A stretch of DNA of 10,133 nt from an uncultured Roseovarius sp. Its GTDB lineage: Bacteria; Pseudomonadota; Alphaproteobacteria; Rhodobacterales; Rhodobacteraceae. Shown in pieces: positions 6,284 to 10,133 of this stretch. Numbering within the stretch: the stretch's first letter is position 1; each line of letters starts with the position of its first letter. The stretch covers positions 1 through 10,133 of the forward strand of contig CAJXKX010000036.1 in assembly GCA_913055965.1 (NCBI GenBank). The letters are read 5' to 3'. Both the position numbers and the translations under genes were made by a program. The notes below the pieces were generated by a model. It was not told where the DNA came from. It worked only from the letters and a program-made list of their open reading frames with translations, and did no database searches.

Positions 6284-7285
6284 TCAGCGCAGCCGCAGCC
6301 GCGGCGCGGGGCCCAGCGGCACCGGTCCGAGCCACATGCGCCCGGAGCCGAATCCCAGCGGAATGTCGAGCGTCTCGGGGTTGCCTGCGAGCCGCGCCAT
6401 CATGCCGAGGCCGCTCTCGACGCTTCCGGCCATGCTCTCGGGCAGCGCCCCGGCGCTGCGCAGGATGGTCACGATCTCGCGCCAGTTGCGCGCCTTGAGG
6501 GTGATCTCGCCCTCGGGCCAGCCCCCGGGCGCCACCGTTACCTCGCCCGCCGCCTGCAAATGCAGATCGCCCCAGCGCCCCTCGGCCAGCCGCACCCGCA
6601 GATGGGTGGGCTGCGGGCGGGCGCGCTCGATCGCGCTGCGGTCCCACGGCTTGTCGAACGTGGCCGTCACATCGGCGGTAAAGCCGCTGATCCGGTCGGG
6701 CAGCCGGCCCTCGGGATCGAGCCGCGCGCGCCACGGCGCAGCGAGCGTCAGCCCCTCGGCGCGCAGCCCCAGCCGGTACGCGGTGCCCTCCTGCCGCTCG
6801 GCCCCGAGGCTGAGGGTCGAGAGCGCGGTGGTCTCGTCCGGGCGGCCCTCGGGGGTGACGCGCAGGTAATCGGCGGTCAGCGTCATGCGGCGGGGCGCAA
6901 GCGCGGTATCGGGGGCGATCACCAGCGAGGCGCGCATGTCGCGGCTCTCGACGCGCAGCTTGTCCTGCGGGGTGGCGACAAGCTGCTCCTCCGGCCAGAC
7001 GGCGATCACGTGGTTGGGCCGGTAGCTCAGCGCGTCGATCTGGAATCGCGGCACCTCCCAGGCAAGGCCGGTCGCGGGATCGGCGAGGATCAGGTCCTCG
7101 AACACGACGTCGAACCGGTTGGGAAAGCCCTGCACGTCAAGCCGCCCCGCTTCGGCGGCCCAGCCCTCGGCGCGGCGCGCCTCGAGCCAGGTCTCGAACG
7201 CCGAGAGCGTGGCGCGGCTGCCGAGGACCCAATACCCCGCCCAGCCCGCGGCGGCGACGAGGATGACGGCCAGAATAGCGCGCAT
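6284..7285 (-). CDS. DUF2125 domain-containing membrane-anchored protein
   Basis: A 333-residue protein. It begins with an N-terminal membrane anchor or signal (residues 3-22, MRAILAVILVAAAGWAGYWV) and continues as a periplasmic beta-rich domain. The motif GRLDVQGFPNRFDVVFEDL (48-66) and FQIDALSYRPNHVIAVWP (81-98) are characteristic of the DUF2125 family, found mainly in Rhodobacterales and relatives. Its function is unknown. The length is about normal and no break is seen. The start ATG at 7285 has AAAGGGG a few bases upstream. It is divergent from the ChaC-like gene with a 71-bp gap that must hold both promoters. This neighbourhood (DUF2125, gamma-glutamylcyclotransferase, ExbB-like) is, from memory, common in Rhodobacteraceae. 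Confidence 0.8.
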   Translation of the reverse strand: MRAILAVILVAAAGWAGYWVLGSRATLSAFETWLEARRAEGWAAEAGRLDVQGFPNRFDVVFEDLILADPATGLAWEVPRFQIDALSYRPNHVIAVWPEEQLVATPQDKLRVESRDMRASLVIAPDTALAPRRMTLTADYLRVTPEGRPDETTALSTLSLGAERQEGTAYRLGLRAEGLTLAAPWRARLDPEGRLPDRISGFTADVTATFDKPWDRSAIERARPQPTHLRVRLAEGRWGDLHLQAAGEVTVAPGGWPEGEITLKARNWREIVTILRSAGALPESMAGSVESGLGMMARLAGNPETLDIPLGFGSGRMWLGPVPLGPAPRLRLR

Positions 7286-7304
7286 GGCTTGCCCCTTTCA
7301 TGCC

Positions 7305-7314
7305 CTTCGCGAAG
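7305..7314. promoter_or_regulatory. 10-bp palindrome in the divergent DUF2125/ChaC promoter region
   Basis: CTTCGCGAAG is a perfect 10-bp palindrome in the 71-bp gap. It is followed by TTTATA (7319-7324), which reads TATAAA on the minus strand and offers a -10-like element for the DUF2125 gene; TATAGG (7321-7326) could serve the ChaC side. The palindrome could be an operator that controls both genes. No convincing -35 elements were found. Confidence 0.25.
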
Positions 7315-7356
7315 CGTGTTTATAGGGGGGCGGACACAAGGAACAGGGGAAAAGGC

Positions 7357-7881
7357 ATGTGGGTGTTCGGCTACGGCTCGCTGGTATGGAACCCGGGCTT
7401 CGACACGGTGGAGCGGGTGATCGCGCGGCTGCCCGGCTATCGGCGCAGCTTCTGCATGCGCTCGATCCACCATCGCGGCACGCCCGAGGCACCGGGGCTT
7501 GTGCTGGCGCTCGACCGTGCGCCGCGCGGCGTCTGCTCGGGCGTGGCCCTGCGCGCCGACCCCGACCGCGCGCCCGAGGTGCTGGCCTATCTGCGCGAGC
7601 GCGAACTCGTGTCGGCGGCCTATCACGAGGCGCGGCTGCCGGTGGTGCTGAGCGACGGGCGCGAGGTCGAGGCGGTCACCTACGTGGTCGATCCCGATCA
7701 CGACCAGTATTGCGGCGGGCTCGATCTCGAGGAACAGGCGCAGATCATCGCCCGCGCCCATGGCGGGCGGGGGCCGAATACCGAGTACCTGTTCAATACC
7801 GAGGCACATCTGCGCGACCTCGGCCTCGGGGATCGCGATCTGGACTGGCTGGTGCGCCGGGTGCGCGTTATCTGCGGATAG
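7357..7881 (+). CDS. Glutathione-specific gamma-glutamylcyclotransferase (ChaC-like)
   Basis: A 174-residue cytosolic enzyme of the ChaC family, which converts glutathione to 5-oxoproline and Cys-Gly. The N-terminus MWVFGYGSLVWNPGF contains the substrate-binding YGSL turn (residues 6-9) and begins exactly as in human CHAC2. The HHRGTPEAPG segment (38-47) and YLRERELVSAAY (78-89) follow; Glu83 falls at the position of the catalytic glutamate of CHAC2 (in YLDFREKGGY). The C-terminal signature GGRGPNTEYLFNT (136-148) matches the family's GPSGxNxEYL motif. The length is slightly short but complete. The ATG at 7357 has AAAGG one base upstream, with GGGGAAAAGG extending back from it. The upstream in-frame ATG at 7300 would overlap the divergent promoter region. 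It lies 66 bases upstream of the exbB/tadC chimera on the same strand. Confidence 0.9.
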   Translation: MWVFGYGSLVWNPGFDTVERVIARLPGYRRSFCMRSIHHRGTPEAPGLVLALDRAPRGVCSGVALRADPDRAPEVLAYLRERELVSAAYHEARLPVVLSDGREVEAVTYVVDPDHDQYCGGLDLEEQAQIIARAHGGRGPNTEYLFNTEAHLRDLGLGDRDLDWLVRRVRVICG

Positions 7882-7947
7882 CCCTTGGCTTGCAGCGGCA
7901 GGCGGCGTAGGGTTGCGGCTGCAAAGAAACGTGTCGGGAGCGTCCAG

Positions 7948-8433
7948 ATGGACCAGCCGGACCGCGAGGCCGAGCCGCAGTTCTCCACCCCCTATCGGCA
8001 GATCCTGCTGATGCTGATCGTGCTGGCGCTGACGGCGGCGGGGGCGTTTCTCGCGCTGCCGCGCGTGCTGCCGGTGTTCGAGGCGAACCCCTGGCTCAAC
8101 GGTTTCATCTTCTTCGTCTTCGTGCTGGGGGTGATCGCGACCTTCTGGCAGGTGATCCAGCTCATCGGCTCGGCGCGATGGATCGAGGGATTTGCCGCGC
8201 AGGTGCCGGGGCACGAGCTCACGCAGCCGCCCTCGCTGCTGGCCCCGCTCGCCACCATGCTGCGCACCATGGCGCAGGAAAACCGCGACATGCGTATGGC
8301 GGACGCCGAGAAGAAAGCGGCTGCGCTGCCGCCCAAGCTCACCGTGCCGATGATCGTATTCTTCCTGCCGGTTCTGTTCATCGTGATCCTCGGACCGGCC
8401 TACATCAAGGTCATGGCGGTACGTGGCGGCTGA
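7948..8433 (+). CDS. Chimeric membrane protein: ExbB-like N-terminus fused to a TadC C-terminus
   Basis: A 161-residue protein from the ATG at 7948, with GGGAG seven bases upstream (7936-7940). Residues 11 to ~105 match the start of the ExbB-like biopolymer transporters of Rhodobacteraceae: QFSTPYRQILLMLIVLAL, hydrophobic segments at ~18-40 and ~51-74, FWQVIQLIGSARWIEGFA, PGHELTQPPSLLAPLATML. The TolQ/ExbB proton-channel domain that should follow is missing. From ~106 the sequence is the C-terminal end of a T2SSF/TadC protein of the Flp pilus platform: RTMAQENRDMRMADAEKK, then AAALPPKLTVPMIVFFLP with a final membrane helix ending FIVILGPAYIKV. The upstream T2SSF helices of TadC are absent. 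A/T-ending codons are about 6% in the first part and 16% in the second by hand count. Neither parent function is likely to survive. It is followed by a terminator and a convergent tadD-like gene, the real tad-locus neighbour. Confidence 0.8.
   Translation: MDQPDREAEPQFSTPYRQILLMLIVLALTAAGAFLALPRVLPVFEANPWLNGFIFFVFVLGVIATFWQVIQLIGSARWIEGFAAQVPGHELTQPPSLLAPLATMLRTMAQENRDMRMADAEKKAAALPPKLTVPMIVFFLPVLFIVILGPAYIKVMAVRGG
8248..8272 (+). other. Fusion junction ExbB-like / TadC
   Basis: The change of family falls at about residues 101-108 (LATMLRTM). Both parent families tend to have a short 'LAT-LR'-like stretch here (from memory), so the join could have formed within a few bases of shared sequence, which would also explain the kept frame. 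The exact base needs alignment to both parents. Confidence 0.55.
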
Positions 8434-8465
8434 TCCGGCACGGTTCCAACAGGCACTTAACAGAT

Positions 8466-8506
8466 AAATGAAAAGCCGCTGCCAGTCTGGCAGCGGCTTT
8501 TCATTT
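8466..8506. terminator. Bidirectional intrinsic terminator
   Basis: A perfect 19-bp inverted repeat (arms 8466-8484 and 8488-8506) around a three-base loop. The G+C-rich core is GCCGCTGCCA / TGGCAGCGGC. The outer parts are AAATGAAAA on the left and TTTTCATTT on the right, so each strand ends its hairpin in a T-rich tract. It lies 33 bases after the plus-strand chimera's stop and 32 bases beyond the stop of the convergent tadD-like gene, ideal for terminating both. Confidence 0.92.
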
Positions 8507-8537
8507 CACTATCGCCGGAGAGCGGTGTGGATTCAGG

Positions 8538-9782
8538 TTACTCGGTCGACGGGAACCTGAATGCCGTGCGCTTGCTTGTTTCCATTGGCGTCTTTGTCGC
8601 GGTCTCCGCGGGTTCGTTGACCGTGACGCTCCACGAGTGAGTCTTCTCCTGCTTGGCAGCGGATTTCTCTGGCGGGAGACTGGCTACCGCCGTTTTCCCA
8701 GTCTTGACGGCGTTCCGTTTCGTCTGCCAAGGCAGCTCGCGCGCCATCTCCCGCTTCTGCTCCTTGCTCAGCGTTTTTGCGATCTCGGCTGGAGCGTGCG
8801 CGGGTGGCGCCGGTTTGCGAGTGGGCACGGGGGCTTTCGCCTGTCGCGTCTCCGCCGGAGCGGCCTTTTCCGGTCCGGGCGAGGTGGCCTTCACCCCGGC
8901 GCGCTTGCGCGGTAGCGCCGCCGTGACGGTCGGATCTGCTTTCGCTGTCCGGCCCGGTTCGTTTTGCGGCGCCCTAGCAACCTTCGTGGCTTTCACCATC
9001 TTGCGCAGGAACTGTTCATTGTTGTCGATGCGTTTTTCATCCAGGTCCATCATGGCGACTTCCTGCGCCTCGTCGAACTTGCTCTGAATGCCGAGGACAA
9101 GCGCCAGGTTCTGACGGACGACCTGGCTGTTATGGCCCTTGTTCACGGCCTCTTTCAGAAGCTTCTCGGCATCTCCCGCCTTGCCATCGAGGGCATAGGA
9201 AAGCGCCAGGTTATTGTAGACTGACGTGGCGCCGGGCTGTTGTTTCAGAGCGGCGACGTAGAAGGTTTGCGCTTTCTTGTGGTTTCCGCGTTTTGCCTGG
9301 ACCGTGCCAAGAGCCGACAGCAGCCGCCAGTCGGGATTGCGCGAGTCACGCAGTGCCTTGTTCAGCAGCTGGTCGGCGAGCTGGACTTTTCCAAGGTCGA
9401 GCGCGAGCCTGCCATATTCGGACGCCAGTTCGGCATTGCCCGGATTGAACTGATAGGTGCGCTCGGTTACTTCGAGCGCCTTCTGTTTCGCGCCGATCGC
9501 CTTGAGGCTGCGCGCGTAATTGATCGCGGTATTCGCGTCAGCGGGGTCTTTCTGGTGCTTGCGCGCCCACTTGGTGGCCTGGATGTGAAGCGGGTTGTTG
9601 GGCTTGAGAGGAGGGCGCTCGGCCTGCTTCGAATAGTTGATTGCCGCAATCGAGGCTTGCGGCGTGCTTTTCTTGCCGAATTTCGTGCAGCCTGCCGCCA
9701 GTGCGACAATTGCCGCACTCGCCATCAGATTCCAGCCGAGCCGGCGGCACACCGAGCGTGCCGTTCCCTGCCGGTTGACCAT
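8538..9782 (-). CDS. tadD: TadD-like TPR lipoprotein of a Flp/Tad pilus system
   Basis: A 414-residue protein. Its signal ends in a lipobox, VALAAGC, with Cys32 as the lipidated residue, so it is probably an outer-membrane lipoprotein. Tetratricopeptide-like helices cover ~65-245: WARKHQKDPADANTAINYAR, NPGNAELASEYGRLALDLG, SRNPDWRLLSALGT, TSVYNNLALSYALDGK, VVRQNLALVLG. This matches alphaproteobacterial TadD, which helps assemble or localise Tad secretin components. Residues ~265-414 are a low-complexity Ala/Pro/Lys/Thr-rich tail, unusually long for TadD. The ATG at 9782 has GAGGA seven bases upstream (9790-9794). Sampled G+C is about 60%, clearly below the ~70% of the middle of the window. 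It converges on a fragment of tadC; no other tad genes are in view, so it may be orphaned. Confidence 0.8.
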   Translation of the reverse strand: MVNRQGTARSVCRRLGWNLMASAAIVALAAGCTKFGKKSTPQASIAAINYSKQAERPPLKPNNPLHIQATKWARKHQKDPADANTAINYARSLKAIGAKQKALEVTERTYQFNPGNAELASEYGRLALDLGKVQLADQLLNKALRDSRNPDWRLLSALGTVQAKRGNHKKAQTFYVAALKQQPGATSVYNNLALSYALDGKAGDAEKLLKEAVNKGHNSQVVRQNLALVLGIQSKFDEAQEVAMMDLDEKRIDNNEQFLRKMVKATKVARAPQNEPGRTAKADPTVTAALPRKRAGVKATSPGPEKAAPAETRQAKAPVPTRKPAPPAHAPAEIAKTLSKEQKREMARELPWQTKRNAVKTGKTAVASLPPEKSAAKQEKTHSWSVTVNEPAETATKTPMETSKRTAFRFPSTE

Positions 9783-9819
9783 AATACTGTCCTCGCGGCC
9801 CAAGGGCCGTCACTTGTTG

Positions 9820-9850
9820 CGCTAGCGTAATAATCCGGGACAGTGGTCAA
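9820..9850 (-). promoter_or_regulatory. Possible promoter of the tadD-like gene
   Basis: On the minus strand TTGACC (9845-9850) is a five-of-six -35 match. An A/T-richer stretch with TATTAC/TACGCT follows, but at 12-15 bases spacing, so the -10 is poor. It would give a leader of about 40 bases before the ATG at 9782. Weak evidence. Confidence 0.25.
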
Positions 9851-9866
9851 GAAAGGATTAACCATA

Positions 9867-9884
9867 AGGCATCAATCGATGCCT
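9867..9884. repeat. 7-bp hairpin in the tadD/GST intergenic region
   Basis: AGGCATC and GATGCCT flank a four-base loop. It lies between the GST stop (9919) and the tadD-like start (9782). It could be part of a transcript end or a leader structure; no T tract follows on the minus strand. Confidence 0.3.
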
Positions 9885-9894
9885 CGCGGAAAAG

Positions 9895-9913
9895 CCTTTT
9901 TGCAAAAAAAAGG
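9895..9913 (-). terminator. Weak possible terminator after the GST gene
   Basis: On the minus strand CCTTTTT and AAAAAGG can pair over a five-base loop, five bases past the GST stop, with a further CTTTT after the stem. The stem has only two G:C pairs, so it is a poor terminator; the run of eight A on the plus strand is the clearest element. Confidence 0.2.
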
Positions 9914-9918
9914 AGCGG

Positions 9919-10133
9919 TTAGTAGGGCTGGCCGCGTTCCTTCATCTGGGCTAGGCCTTCGGCCATCCATTGGCGCAGGTGATCCAGGCTCATTACCGCC
10001 TCGCAATATGCCGCCGCCGTTCCGTTGTCTCCGAAGGCCGCAACATCCACGCCGTAGGTTCGGAAACGGGAGGTTACGGGGGCATACATGGCGTCGGCAG
10101 CGCTGAACGCGCCGAACAGGAACGGCCCGCCGG
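9919..10133 (-). CDS. Glutathione S-transferase family protein, C-terminal part (partial)
   Basis: The last 70 residues of a gene that continues past the right edge, ending with TAA at 9919-9921. The visible part starts GGPFLFGAFSAADAMYAPVTSRF, the all-alpha C-terminal GST domain with the conserved SAAD capping box that precedes the core helix. YCEAVMSLDHLRQWMAEGLAQMK then covers the terminal helices. GSTs of this layout conjugate glutathione or act in related thiol chemistry; the N-terminal thioredoxin-like domain and its active residue are outside the window, so subclass and activity cannot be judged. It runs in the same direction as the tadD-like gene, with a 136-bp gap between them. Confidence 0.8.
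   Translation of the reverse strand, partial: GGPFLFGAFSAADAMYAPVTSRFRTYGVDVAAFGDNGTAAAYCEAVMSLDHLRQWMAEGLAQMKERGQPY

Noticed and set aside
6095..7420. 441-codon plus-strand open frame across the DUF2125 gene
   Set aside because: It overlaps three real genes, is Arg/Gly-rich and resembles no family.
7090..8214. 374-codon minus-strand open frame opposite ChaC and the ExbB chimera
   Set aside because: Shadow frame over genes with recognised motifs on the other strand.
9843..10106. 87-codon plus-strand open frame at the right end
   Set aside because: Arg/Pro/Gly-rich shadow of the GST gene, with no ribosome binding site or motif.

Overview
This is a G+C-rich (roughly 65-70% over most of its length) stretch of chromosome, almost certainly from an alphaproteobacterium. 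The middle looks like Rhodobacterales/Rhodobacteraceae: a DUF2125 protein, a ChaC-type gamma-glutamylcyclotransferase, the start of an ExbB-like transporter, a Hint-domain 'choice-of-anchor L' protein, HtpX and a Tat-type YHS protein. Genes are dense, most starts have a clear Shine-Dalgarno site, and no tRNA, rRNA, CRISPR array or transposase gene is visible.

Layout. Bases 1-68 hold the last codons of a plus-strand gene. Three minus-strand genes follow (read right to left): a 542-aa choice-of-anchor L/Hint protein (4084-2456), a small sulfotransferase (2378-1713) and a 517-aa chimeric gene (1631-78). Divergent from the Hint gene is htpX (4238-5101), with a good sigma-32-like promoter. It converges on a YHS-domain protein with a twin-arginine signal (5608-5111). 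A 4HBT-fold thioesterase (5784-6266) converges on a DUF2125 protein (7285-6284). Divergent from that is a ChaC-like gamma-glutamylcyclotransferase (7357-7881), followed by a second chimeric gene (7948-8433). A near-perfect bidirectional hairpin terminator (8466-8506) separates this from a convergent TadD-like TPR lipoprotein (9782-8538). The window ends in the C-terminal part of a glutathione S-transferase (minus strand, stop at 9919).

The most striking feature is that two unrelated genes are in-frame chimeras. At 78-1631 the first ~260 residues are a glyceraldehyde-3-phosphate dehydrogenase with catalytic Cys and His, and the rest is the C-terminal half of a fumarate-reductase/3-ketosteroid-dehydrogenase-type flavoprotein. 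At 7948-8433 the first ~105 residues are the N-terminus of an ExbB-like inner-membrane protein, and the rest is the C-terminus of a TadC pilus-platform protein. In both, the share of A/T-ending codons rises from about 6-7% on the inner side of the junction to about 15-16% on the outer side (hand counts). The window therefore reads as a ~7.4-kb block (about 850-8260) set between flanks of a different compositional style. This could be a real recombination or deletion event or a chimeric assembly; the sequence alone cannot decide.

Functionally the intact genes are mostly housekeeping or envelope functions: membrane-protein quality control (HtpX), glutathione turnover (ChaC), acyl-CoA hydrolysis (thioesterase), a periplasmic YHS protein and an exported Hint protein. 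TadD and the TadC tail are remnants or neighbours of a Flp/Tad pilus locus whose other genes are not in view.
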